A DNA stretch of 64,000 nt. It comes from Nocardia asteroides (GTDB taxonomy: Bacteria; Actinomycetota; Actinomycetes; Mycobacteriales; Mycobacteriaceae). The notes beneath the pieces were generated by a model that saw nothing but the letters and a program-made list of their open reading frames with translations, did no database searches and was not told where the DNA came from. Every line of letters begins with the position of its first letter. The stretch's first letter is position 1. Of this stretch, positions 47,124 through 54,781 are shown one piece after another. A program made the translations under genes and the position numbers. Location: assembly GCF_021183625.1 (NCBI RefSeq), contig NZ_CP089214.1, positions 5,766,001 to 5,830,000 on the forward strand. Reading direction: 5' to 3'.

Positions 47124-47467
47124 GCCCTTTCTCCTTCCAGCTCCGCGCGGATGGCGGCCGCGCGCGGGTCGAGTTCGCGGTTGGCGAACCGCACGTACAG
47201 CCCGGTGATCAGGAAGGTGGTGACGAACTGGGCGAGGCCGAGCAGCAGCCCGACGTTGATATTGCCCACCACCGTCGTCGCCATGAAGTCGTGCGCGTAG
47301 GCGCCGAGCAGCACGTAGGCGAGGTACCAGATCAGGAAGAGCGCGGAGACGGGGAACACGAAGCGCCGCAGGCGGCTTCGCAGCTCCTGGAACTGGGGGC
47401 TGGAGTGCGCCGCGGCGAACTCGGCCGGGGTCGGCGGCTGTACGCCGCCGAGGTCGGTACTGGTCAT
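47120..47467 (-). CDS. DUF485 family small membrane protein
   Basis: The 115-residue protein has two membrane helices (about 42-62 and 75-100) flanked by charged termini. DUF485 proteins (E. coli YjcH) are encoded with ActP-type acetate permeases; their molecular role is not established. It overlaps actP by 4 bp. Upstream, between 47468 and 47608, lie two cAMP-receptor-like palindromes, the better at 47541-47556. Confidence 0.9.
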   Translation of the reverse strand: MTSTDLGGVQPPTPAEFAAAHSSPQFQELRSRLRRFVFPVSALFLIWYLAYVLLGAYAHDFMATTVVGNINVGLLLGLAQFVTTFLITGLYVRFANRELDPRAAAIRAELEGERA

Positions 47468-47540
47468 CCGGGGGGAGTCCTGTCGTGTGACGTGGCTGAC
47501 AGCGGATGACCGTATCTCCGGTGCGGGGGTGTCCGGGGCG

Positions 47541-47556
47541 TGTGGCCCAGATCACT
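47541..47556. promoter_or_regulatory. CRP/GlxR-like binding site
   Basis: TGTGGCCCAGATCACT matches TGTGA-N6-TCACA at 8 of 10 fixed positions and lies 74 nt upstream of the DUF485 start. A weaker match, TGTGA-N6-TGACA, is at 47486-47501. Cyclic-AMP regulators control acetate genes in related bacteria; binding here is inference. Confidence 0.4.
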
Positions 47557-47608
47557 CCGTGAAGGGGTGGGATCGTGCGGTGAGCGGTCGGCGGCGCGCG
47601 GCGAGCGG

Positions 47609-49462
47609 TCAGCCTCCGGCGGGGTCGCCGGGCTCTTTTCCGACGGTTCGGCCGGAGCGCCCGCCGGGCTCGCGGTCGGGGGCGGGGGCGTCCTCCGGCC
47701 CGCCGGGCACCTGCCCCGCGCCCATGCCGTGCTCCCGGTCCGCGCCCATGCCGAGCTTCTCCGGCGCGTGCATCCGGACGAAGATCCGCCCGACGGTGCG
47801 CGGGTCCTGCCCGCGGGTCGCCAGGCTCACCAGCACCATGGCGGCGAAGGCGATCGGCACGCTGATCGCCGCGGGGTAGCCGAGGATATCCGCGGGCCAG
47901 CCGCCCGCCCACTCGGCGTCGACGCCACCGGTCACCGAGACCACCGTGGCCGCACCGGCCGTGAGCCCGCCCGCGCTCAGCCCGGCCGCCGCCCCGGCCG
48001 CGGTCAGCCCGCGCCACCAGATGCCGAGCACCAGCAGCGGGCAGAGCGTCGAGGCCGCCACCGAGAAGGCCAGCGCCACCGTCCGGGAGAGGTCGAGCGA
48101 GACGACGGTGAGCGAGAGCAGCAGCGGCACCACCCCGGCCACCACCGCCGCGAACCGGAAGTCGCGGACCCGCCCGCGCAGCACGTCGGTGCCGAGCACG
48201 CCCGCGATCCCCACCAGCAGCCCGGACGACGTCGAGAGGAACGCCGCGATCGCCCCCGCCGCCGCCAGCGCCGCGAGCAGCTGCCCGGGCAGCCCGCTCA
48301 GCACCGCGCCGGGCAGCAGCACCACCGCCGCGTCCGAGGTGCCGGTGATCAGCAGCTGCGGCACGTACAGCCGGGCGAAGACCCCGAGCAGCACCGGGAA
48401 CAGGTAGAAGACGCCGAGCAGCCCGATCACCGCGAGCGCGGTGCTGCGCGCCGCCCGCCCGTCCGGGTTGGTGTAGAAGCGAACCAGCACGTGCGGCAGC
48501 CCCATCGTGCCGAGGAAGGTCGCGATGATCAGCGAATACACCTGGTACGCCGGGTGCGTGCCGCCGAACCCGCCGCCCGGCCGCAGCCAGCCCGCACCGT
48601 CCGCGGGCGCGCCTGCCACCACCGGGACCGCGCTGCCCGGCTCCAGCACCAGGTCGGTGCCGGCACCGAGTTCGTGGTCACCGGGGGTGAGTTCGACCGG
48701 GCCGTCCACCGCGGCGCCGTCCAGCGTGCCGCGCACCGTGGCCGCGGTCACCCCGGCCACCTGCACCACCACGTCGGTGCTGATGTCGACCGTGGTGCGC
48801 TCGGCGAGCACCGGCGGCGCGGGCGAGCCGAGCGGCCGCTCCTCCGCGAGGAAGTGCCCGGCCAGCACCAGCGCGGGCAGCGCGACCGCGGTGAGCTTGA
48901 GCCAGTACTGGAAGGCCTGCACCAGCGTGGCCGAGCGCATGCCGCCGCCCGCCACGTTGCCGATCACGATCACCCCGACCGCGACCGCGCCCACCCACCC
49001 CGGCCAGCCGAGCAGGATCCGCAGGGTGAGCCCGGCGCCCTGGAACTGCGGGATCAGGTACACCGCGCAGATCAGCACCACCACCACCGCGGCCAGCCTG
49101 CGCAGCCGCGCCGAGCCGAGCCGGAACTCCGCGAAGTCCGGCACCGTGTAGGCGCCGGAGCGGCGCAGCGGCGCGGCCACGAAGAGCAGCAGCCCCAGGT
49201 ACCCCGCGGTGAACCCGACCGGGTACCAGAGCGCGTCCGCGCCGTACTTGGCGATCAGCCCGGCGACGCCGAGAAACGAGGCGGCGGAGAGGTACTCGCC
49301 GGAGATGGCGGCCGCGTTCCAGCGCGGGCCGACGCTGCGGCTCGCGACCAGGAAGTCGGAGGTGGTGCGCGCCAGCCGCACCCCGTACACCCCCAGCGCT
49401 ACCGTGACCAGTGCCGCGAGCAGCAGCGCGGCCACCGTGAGCAGCGGGGCGGTGCCCGGCAC
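47609..49462 (-). CDS. Second SSS-family acetate-type symporter
   Basis: The 617-residue sodium/solute symporter is related to but distinct from the one at 45486. It shows RWNAAAISGEYLSAASFLGVAG and GTMGLPHVLVRFYTNP. It differs by an extra extracytoplasmic insertion of about 110 residues (about 215-325, Ala/Gly/Val-rich) between helices and by a hydrophilic, Pro/Gly-rich tail (about 560-617). The substrate is probably a short carboxylic acid. GTG 49462 lies 1 nt after the upstream gene's stop. It belongs to a unit with a small membrane protein and the LytS/LytTR pair. Confidence 0.88.
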   Translation of the reverse strand: MPGTAPLLTVAALLLAALVTVALGVYGVRLARTTSDFLVASRSVGPRWNAAAISGEYLSAASFLGVAGLIAKYGADALWYPVGFTAGYLGLLLFVAAPLRRSGAYTVPDFAEFRLGSARLRRLAAVVVVLICAVYLIPQFQGAGLTLRILLGWPGWVGAVAVGVIVIGNVAGGGMRSATLVQAFQYWLKLTAVALPALVLAGHFLAEERPLGSPAPPVLAERTTVDISTDVVVQVAGVTAATVRGTLDGAAVDGPVELTPGDHELGAGTDLVLEPGSAVPVVAGAPADGAGWLRPGGGFGGTHPAYQVYSLIIATFLGTMGLPHVLVRFYTNPDGRAARSTALAVIGLLGVFYLFPVLLGVFARLYVPQLLITGTSDAAVVLLPGAVLSGLPGQLLAALAAAGAIAAFLSTSSGLLVGIAGVLGTDVLRGRVRDFRFAAVVAGVVPLLLSLTVVSLDLSRTVALAFSVAASTLCPLLVLGIWWRGLTAAGAAAGLSAGGLTAGAATVVSVTGGVDAEWAGGWPADILGYPAAISVPIAFAAMVLVSLATRGQDPRTVGRIFVRMHAPEKLGMGADREHGMGAGQVPGGPEDAPAPDREPGGRSGRTVGKEPGDPAGG

Positions 49463-49463
49463 C

Positions 49464-49880
49464 TCAGTCCCCGGCCAGTTCCAGGAAGTCCTGCTCGTTC
49501 CGCTCGGCCAGCCGCCGGTACAGCCGGCCGGCCCCGTAGAGCAGCGGATACGCCACCGCGCCGAGCAGCAGCCAGGGCAGCCGCACCCCGAACACGGTGA
49601 GCGTGGCCGGGGCGCCCGCCGCGAAGAGCATCGGCAGCGCGCCGAGCGCGAGCGCGACGACCAGCCCGATGCGAAGCGCCAGCCCGAGCTGCGCCCGGAT
49701 CAGCCCGTTGATCAGCACCGCACCGATCTCGGTCTGCTCGGCGACCTCGCTGCGGGTGCGCACCCGGCGGGCGCCGCGCCGCTCGGCGAGCACCACCCGC
49801 TGCCGGGCGGCGGGCCGCGGCGGTCCCACCGGGTGGCGCGGCGGCTCGGGCCGGGGCCGCGGGTTCTCCGGGCCGGTCAC
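49464..49880 (-). CDS. Small membrane partner of symporter
   Basis: The 138-residue protein has a basic, Pro/Arg-rich cytoplasmic N-terminus (1-45), two membrane helices (about 66-88 and 95-115) and a charged end. By topology and position it parallels DUF485 next to the other symporter, although the sequences are not clearly alike. Its stop is 1 nt from the symporter start and its start overlaps the response-regulator gene by 4 bp, so all three are probably co-translated. Confidence 0.8.
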   Translation of the reverse strand: MTGPENPRPRPEPPRHPVGPPRPAARQRVVLAERRGARRVRTRSEVAEQTEIGAVLINGLIRAQLGLALRIGLVVALALGALPMLFAAGAPATLTVFGVRLPWLLLGAVAYPLLYGAGRLYRRLAERNEQDFLELAGD

Positions 49881-50671
49881 CGGCCGGTCCAGTTCTGCCG
49901 CGGACCGTGCACGAGGCGGTTCTTGAGTTCGCGCAGCTGCCTGCGGCTGACCGGCAGCTCCACCGCGGCCGCCGCGCCCTCGGCGCGCAGGCAGACCAGC
50001 GTGGCCCCGCTCGCGGTGCGCAGCCCGGTCACCAGCCGCAGCGCGATCAGGTAGGAGCGGTGCACGCGCAGGAAACCGGCGTCCCGCCAGCGGGTCTCGA
50101 GGGCGGAGAGCGGAATCCGGACCAGGTGCGAGCCCGCGCTGGTGTGCAGCCTGGCGTAGTCGCCGTCGGCCTCGACCCAGTTCACGCTGCTCCGGTGCAC
50201 CAGCGTGGTCACCCCGCCCAGCTCCACCGGGATCACCTCGGCCGGGTCGGCGCGCTGCGCGGCGGCCCGGGGAGCGGCGGCCGAGCGGGCTGTGGTGATC
50301 CGGCGCACCGCCTCCGCCAGCCGCTCGGTGCGCAGCGGTTTGAGCAGGTAGTCCACGGCGCCGAGGTCGAAGGCGGCGACCGCGCGGTCGTCGTGCGCCG
50401 TCACGAAGACCACCGCGGGCGGGTGCGCGAACTCGCGCAGGATGCCCGCCAGCTCCATCCCGTCCAGCCCCGGCATGTTGATGTCGAGGAAGACCGCGTC
50501 CACCGGGTGCTGCCGCAGCAGCCGCAGCGCCGCCGTCGACTCCCTGGCCGCGTGGATCTCGCCCACCTCCGGCTGCGCCCGCAGCAGGTAGACCAGCTCG
50601 TCCAGAGCCGGTTTCTCGTCATCGACGGCGAGCACGCGCAGGGCGGCGCCGGGTGGGGTGGTGGCGGTCAC
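49877..50671 (-). CDS. LytTR-type response regulator
   Basis: The 264-residue protein has a CheY-like receiver (about 11-125) with phosphoacceptor Asp63 (FLDINMPG), acidic pair DDE (17-19) and Lys in LLKPLRT. After a flexible linker comes a LytTR DNA-binding domain (about 150-260; VNWVEADGDYARLHT, FLRVHRSYLI). It pairs with the sensor kinase gene upstream (52-nt gap) and overlaps the small membrane protein of the symporter unit. This suggests that the kinase-regulator pair controls the symporter, as LytS/LytT-type pairs control carboxylate transporters elsewhere. Confidence 0.93.
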   Translation of the reverse strand: MTATTPPGAALRVLAVDDEKPALDELVYLLRAQPEVGEIHAARESTAALRLLRQHPVDAVFLDINMPGLDGMELAGILREFAHPPAVVFVTAHDDRAVAAFDLGAVDYLLKPLRTERLAEAVRRITTARSAAAPRAAAQRADPAEVIPVELGGVTTLVHRSSVNWVEADGDYARLHTSAGSHLVRIPLSALETRWRDAGFLRVHRSYLIALRLVTGLRTASGATLVCLRAEGAAAAVELPVSRRQLRELKNRLVHGPRQNWTGR

Positions 50672-50723
50672 AGCGGTCCCATCGTAGAAGGCGACGGGTC
50701 GGAACCGCCCGGTACTCCCGGCA

Positions 50724-51896
50724 TCAGGCCCGCACGCCCGGCCGGAACTTCGGCACCCGCAGGCTCACCTTCGTTCCCGCGCCCGGCGCGGTCTCCACGA
50801 TCAGCCCGTAGTCGTTGCCGAAGGCCGCGCGCAGCCGGTCGTCCACGTTGGCCAGCCCGACGTGCGCCGACTCGCCGGTGGTGACGGCGTCCAGCTCGCC
50901 GGAGCGGAGCAGCTCCGGGTCCATCCCGGCGCCGTCGTCCTCTACGCTGATCAGGCACTCGGTGCCCGCGTCGGCCGCCACGATGCTCACCGTCCCGCCG
51001 TGCCCGGCCCCGGCCAGGCCGTGCCGCACCGCGTTCTCCACCAGCGGCTGCAGCGCGAGGAACGGCAGCACCACGCCGAGCACCTCCGGCGCCACCCGCA
51101 ACCGCACCTGCAGCGCGTCCCCGAACCGGGCCCGCTCCAGCGCCAGGTAGCGCTCGATATTGCGCAACTCGTCGGCGAGCACGGTGAACTCGCCCGCCGC
51201 CCGGAACGAGTAGCGGGTGAAATCGGCGAACTCCAGGATCAGCTCGCGCGCCCGATCCGGGTCGGTGCGCACGAACGAGGCGATGGTGTTCAGCGCGTTA
51301 TAGATGAAGTGCGGGCTGATCTGCGCGCGCAGCGCCCGCACCTCGGCCCGGTCCAGCCGGGCCCGCGAGGCGTCCAGCTCCGCCAGCTGCAACTGGCCGC
51401 AGGCGTACCGCGCCACCTCCGCCAGCGCGCCGAGCATCCCCGGCCCCGGCGGCTCCTCGGTGACCACCCCGAGCACCCCGGTGACCTCGTTGTCCGGCAG
51501 CAGCATCGGCTGCGCCACCAGCGTCCGCCCCGCCTGCTCGCCCGGCCCCGCCACCAGCACCGCCCGCCCGCCCGCCGCCGCCCGCGCCGCCGCCTCCCCG
51601 AACGTCGCCCCGAGCGCCGCGTGCGGGCCGTCCCACGCCAGCACCGTTCCCCCCGGGTCCGCCACCCCCAGCGCCGCGCCACCGGTCAGCGCCCGCAGGT
51701 GCGGCGCCGCCTCGGCCGCCGACTCCTCGGTCAGGCCACGGCGCAGCGGGACCGCGGCCAGCGCCGCGGTGTGCAGGGCGGAGTGCACCGCGCGCTCGGC
51801 GGGGGTGGTGACCACGCGGCGGGTTCGCGGCCACAGCAGCAGGGCGCCGGCAAGGAGGGCCGCCGCCACCACGATCGCCACCGCGGTGGGGTTCAT
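50724..51896 (-). CDS. LytS/YehU-type sensor histidine kinase
   Basis: The 390-residue kinase has a single N-terminal membrane helix (about 5-23), a GAF-like sensory domain (about 40-160), and a His_kinase domain with His196 in QISPHFIYNALNTI, then an HATPase with LVENAVRHGL and EDDGAGMD. The short N-terminus lacks the multi-helix 5TM-5TMR sensor of classical LytS, so the signal is probably sensed in the cytoplasm. The start is ATG 51896; further upstream sequence is not protein-like. It is divergent from the secreted protein at 52110. Confidence 0.92.
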   Translation of the reverse strand: MNPTAVAIVVAAALLAGALLLWPRTRRVVTTPAERAVHSALHTAALAAVPLRRGLTEESAAEAAPHLRALTGGAALGVADPGGTVLAWDGPHAALGATFGEAAARAAAGGRAVLVAGPGEQAGRTLVAQPMLLPDNEVTGVLGVVTEEPPGPGMLGALAEVARYACGQLQLAELDASRARLDRAEVRALRAQISPHFIYNALNTIASFVRTDPDRARELILEFADFTRYSFRAAGEFTVLADELRNIERYLALERARFGDALQVRLRVAPEVLGVVLPFLALQPLVENAVRHGLAGAGHGGTVSIVAADAGTECLISVEDDGAGMDPELLRSGELDAVTTGESAHVGLANVDDRLRAAFGNDYGLIVETAPGAGTKVSLRVPKFRPGVRA

Positions 51897-52109
51897 CGGG
51901 TGGGTTCCATGGGGTCGATTATGCGGGTGGGCTTGGGCGCACACTGTTCGGTGACGCCCAGGGACACTCCGAAGGACTTGCGCCGCACCTGGAGACCTGT
52001 GCGCCGTTTCCGCTTCCTGCCGTCCCAGGGCCGAGCAGTGAGCCCGGTTTACTCCGACCCCGCCCGGGGCAATCTTTGGCAGCCCCTCCCGCCGACCCGA
52101 GAAGGACCC

Positions 52110-52568
52110 ATGAGATCAGCCAGACCCGTGCTCGCTGTACTGGCCACCGCCGTGCTCGCGACGGCCGCGCTGGTCGTGTTCGCCACCCCCGCCGTGGCCA
52201 ACCCCGCCACCACCGGCGGCCCGTTCACCCCGGTGGTCTCGCTCACCGACGGCCCGTGCGTGGCCTACGTGGACACCGCGGTCACCGGGGACGCCTACCC
52301 GGAGCATGCCGCCTTCACCGTGGCGGCGACGCTGGTCGGCGTCGGCCCCTGCTCGCTGCCGGTCACGCTGACCTGGCGCAATGTCGATACCGGGGAGACC
52401 GGGGTGGTGACGAAGACGGCCAGGGGGCCGGGGTACTGGAGCACCAGCGGGCGGGACGCGCTGTTCCACGCCGGGATCGGCCGCTTCGACGGCACCGTGA
52501 CGATCGGCCCCGCGCACCTGCCGGAGCCGGGCACCGTCGACTTCACCGTCACCCGCTACCAGGGCTGA
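52110..52568 (+). CDS. Small secreted protein
   Basis: The 152-residue protein begins with a classical signal peptide (about 1-30, cleavage likely after AVA-N). The mature part is beta-rich with two Cys residues (DGPCVAYV, VGPCSLPV) likely to form a disulfide. No family is recognised; the fold could be a small immunoglobulin-like domain. The start is ATG 52110 with GAAGGA 3 nt upstream. It is divergent from the kinase gene across 213 nt that contain no other gene. Confidence 0.8.
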   Translation: MRSARPVLAVLATAVLATAALVVFATPAVANPATTGGPFTPVVSLTDGPCVAYVDTAVTGDAYPEHAAFTVAATLVGVGPCSLPVTLTWRNVDTGETGVVTKTARGPGYWSTSGRDALFHAGIGRFDGTVTIGPAHLPEPGTVDFTVTRYQG

Positions 52569-52655
52569 CCGAGCCGGACCGCCGGGCACGCCGAATTTCC
52601 GTCGGCGGACGGTGCCGGATTCGAGCCCCGGCATCGCCCGCCGCTCGAAATCGGG

Positions 52656-53317
52656 ATGCGCCCGGCCCCGCTGCGGCGCTACCGCCCGCGGGTGATCGAT
52701 TACTTCGGGGAGGCGGTCGCGCGACCTACGACCGGAATGTGGCGGAGCAGTTCGCGCCGGAACCGGTGACGTCGACCGTCGACGTGCTGGCCGAATTGGT
52801 CGGCGAGGGTGGGCTTTGGAACTCGGAATCGGGACGGGGCGGATCGCGCTGCCGCTGGCCGCGCGCGGAGTTCCGGTGCACGGCATCGAACTCTCCACCG
52901 CCATGGCCGCCCGGCTGCGGACGAAACCGGGGCGGCGCCGAGATCGGCGTCACCATCGGGGATTTCGCGACCACCAGGGTGGGCGGCGACTTCACCCTCG
53001 CCTACCTGGTCTTCAACACCATCATGAACCTGACCACGCAGGACGCCCAGGTCGCCAGCTTCCGCACCGTCGCCGAGCAGCTCGCGCCCGGCGGCTGCTT
53101 CGTCGTCTGCCACTACCTCGACATCGCGGGCGGCACGCACCGCAGCATCCCGTTCCGCTACGTCTGGCCCGCCGAACTCGACCTCATGGCGCGGCTGGCC
53201 GGGCTCGAGCTCCGGCACCGCTGGGCGGACTGGGAGCGGCGGCCGTTCACCGCGGAGAGTGGGCAGCACGTCTCGGTCTGGGCGAAGGCCGGCTCAGGAC
53301 AGGGCCCGGGCCGGTAG
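52656..53317 (+). pseudogene. Decayed class I SAM methyltransferase
   Basis: The methyltransferase is readable only by changing frame. MRPAPLRRY...DYFGEAVA (frame from ATG 52656) continues as ATYDRNVAEQFAPEPV in a second frame. The SAM loop LELGIGTGRIALPL (from about 52816) is in a third frame, and AEIGVTIGDF onward (from about 52936) returns to the second frame to the stop at 53317. About 40-50 residues expected between GGCFVV and IPFRYVWP are also missing. At least three frameshifts plus a deletion indicate an inactive gene; sequencing error cannot explain the deletion. Confidence 0.8.
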
Positions 53318-53370
53318 CGGCTCGGTCCGCGCCGACTACTCGGCGGGCAGGCCGCGTCGCTCGTTCCGGC

Positions 53371-54045
53371 TCAGTTCTGGCAGACCGGGTAGACGGCCGC
53401 GGGGTGGCAGTGCGCGGGGCAGGCGAGCAGGTAGACCATGTTGCCGAGCAGGAATCCGTCGTCGAGGGCGATGGCCTCGGCCGCCTGGGCGGTGTCGTTC
53501 CGGAAACCGCCGAAGTCGTAGTTCTCCGCGACCTGGCCGAGGAACACCAGCTCTGCGCCGCAGGGGCAGCGCAGGTGCTCGGCGCCCTGGAACCAGTGCG
53601 GGGAGCCGCCGACCTTGAAGTCCTGCAGCGGGCCCTCGTAGCCCGGGGTGTCGTCGTCGTCCACCGCGCGCTCCAGCGTCAGCCGGTGCGGGCGCAGGTG
53701 CGGGTCGAGCTCGGCGACCTCGGTGGCGTTGCGCTGCAGCAGGATTCGCCAGTGCGCGTGGTCGTTGGCCGGTGGGTGGTCCCAGAACTCGGGCGGTAGC
53801 TGTCCGGTGGCCTGGAAGCAGGCGTCGCTCTCGACGGGGCACTGGAAGGCCAGCAACTGGTCGCCGGCGAAGTGCGCGACGTCGGCGGGGACCAGGAGCT
53901 GGAAGTAGAGCGCCATCCGGGCGCCGCACGGGCACACCGGCCACGGCTGCCCGGCGTCGAGAACGGGCCACCCGCCGACGGTGTCGCGATCGCCCGCGGC
54001 GGCGGGGTCGCCACCCGCTCGGATGAGGTAGGTGTGCGCGTCCAC
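53371..54045 (-). CDS. Conserved hypothetical protein with CxC motifs
   Basis: The 224-residue soluble protein begins VDAHTYLIRAGGDP. It has paired-Cys motifs, CPCGARM and later CPCGAEL, and CPAHCHPAAVYPVC near the end, suggesting metal binding. It resembles DUF1963-like proteins in the pattern GGWPVLDAGQPWPVC. The start is GTG 54045 behind GGAGGGG. It lies downstream of the nitroreductase gene on the same strand with a 131-nt gap, so it may be separate. The function is unknown. Confidence 0.75.
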   Translation of the reverse strand: MDAHTYLIRAGGDPAAAGDRDTVGGWPVLDAGQPWPVCPCGARMALYFQLLVPADVAHFAGDQLLAFQCPVESDACFQATGQLPPEFWDHPPANDHAHWRILLQRNATEVAELDPHLRPHRLTLERAVDDDDTPGYEGPLQDFKVGGSPHWFQGAEHLRCPCGAELVFLGQVAENYDFGGFRNDTAQAAEAIALDDGFLLGNMVYLLACPAHCHPAAVYPVCQN

Positions 54046-54176
54046 CGTCTGCTTCCCCTCCGCTGTCAGTGTCCGGCCTCGGTCTCCCTGCCGAACGATG
54101 CCATGGCGTCGAGCGCGGCGCTCAGCTCGGCGAGCGCCGGCGCCATCGCGTGAACCTCCACCCGCCCGGGGAGCGC

Positions 54177-54662
54177 TCAGTTGTCGAGGGTCAGCACGAC
54201 CAGCGGAATCGGCCGGGAGACCTTGGACTGGAAGTCCGCGAGCAGCGGGTTGTTCGCCAGGACCCAGCTGGCGAACTCGTCGTACTCCGCGCCCTCGAGC
54301 ACCCGGCCGGTCGCGCGGTGGGTCTGGTCCCGGTGCTCGACGGTGACTTGCGAATTCGCCCTGATGTTGTGCCACCAGGCGGGGTACTTGTCCTCGATGA
54401 ACGAGCTGACGTACAGGGTGTCGCCGCGGTAGAGGGGGCCGAGCGGGGTCGTGTGCGGCTTGCCGCTCCTGGCGCCGGTGGTGGTGAGCAGGATGAGGTC
54501 CCCGCCCGCGTAGGCGCCACCCACCCTGCCGGAGTTCTCCCTGAACTCGGTGATCACGTCGTCGTTCCAGCCGGTGATGCCGCCCTCCTGATCCCACGCC
54601 TGGTTCCACGGCGCGTTCGGGTCGTCGTAGTCGGTGATGTCGGCCGGATCCGTGTCGTTCAT
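54177..54662 (-). CDS. F420H2-type nitroreductase (deazaflavin-dependent, DUF385)
   Basis: The 161-residue split-barrel protein is of the deazaflavin-dependent nitroreductase family, which uses F420H2 to reduce quinones or nitro compounds. The cofactor region LTTTGARSGKPHTTPL and the following YVSSFIEDKYPAWWHN match the family well. The start is ATG 54662, and a -10 box GATACT lies 6 nt upstream (54674-54669), suggesting a leaderless mRNA. A large palindrome (54682-54704) overlaps the expected -35 region, so a repressor probably controls it. Confidence 0.92.
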   Translation of the reverse strand: MNDTDPADITDYDDPNAPWNQAWDQEGGITGWNDDVITEFRENSGRVGGAYAGGDLILLTTTGARSGKPHTTPLGPLYRGDTLYVSSFIEDKYPAWWHNIRANSQVTVEHRDQTHRATGRVLEGAEYDEFASWVLANNPLLADFQSKVSRPIPLVVLTLDN

Positions 54663-54668
54663 GATTCG

Positions 54669-54674
54669 AGTATC
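54669..54674 (-). promoter_or_regulatory. Candidate -10 box of nitroreductase gene
   Basis: GATACT on the minus strand ends 6 nt before the ATG at 54662. A -35 spaced at 17 nt would fall at 54692-54697, inside the palindrome. Confidence 0.45.
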
Positions 54675-54681
54675 TCGGGCG

Positions 54682-54704
54682 GTTAGGACAGCTAGCGTCC
54701 TAAC
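54682..54704. promoter_or_regulatory. Operator-like palindrome before nitroreductase
   Basis: GTTAGGAC (54682-54689) and GTCCTAAC (54697-54704) flank a 7-nt centre, AGCTAGC, which itself contains GCTAGC. The perfect 8-bp arms with a symmetric centre fit a dimeric repressor of the TetR or MarR type. No regulator gene lies next to it. Confidence 0.7.
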
Positions 54705-54753
54705 TGGGAACGGCGCGCACGGTCGTTCCCTCTAGCACGAGGGTATGACAGAC

Positions 54754-54769
54754 TCGAAAGTATGTTCGA
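54754..54769. promoter_or_regulatory. LexA (SOS) box before imuA'-like gene
   Basis: TCGAAAGTATGTTCGA matches TCGAAC-N4-GTTCGA at 11 of 12 fixed positions and ends 12 nt before the ATG at 54782. A TATGTT within it (54761-54766) may be the -10 box. The imuA' gene of mycobacteria is known to be LexA-controlled, which supports both calls. Confidence 0.8.
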
Positions 54770-54781
54770 GTGGAGCCGTCG

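Noticed and set aside
53371..54609. A 412-codon minus-strand frame joining the CxC protein to the upstream region
   Set aside because: The upstream part is the antisense/off-frame shadow of the nitroreductase gene; the protein-like part begins at GTG 54045 behind a ribosome binding site.
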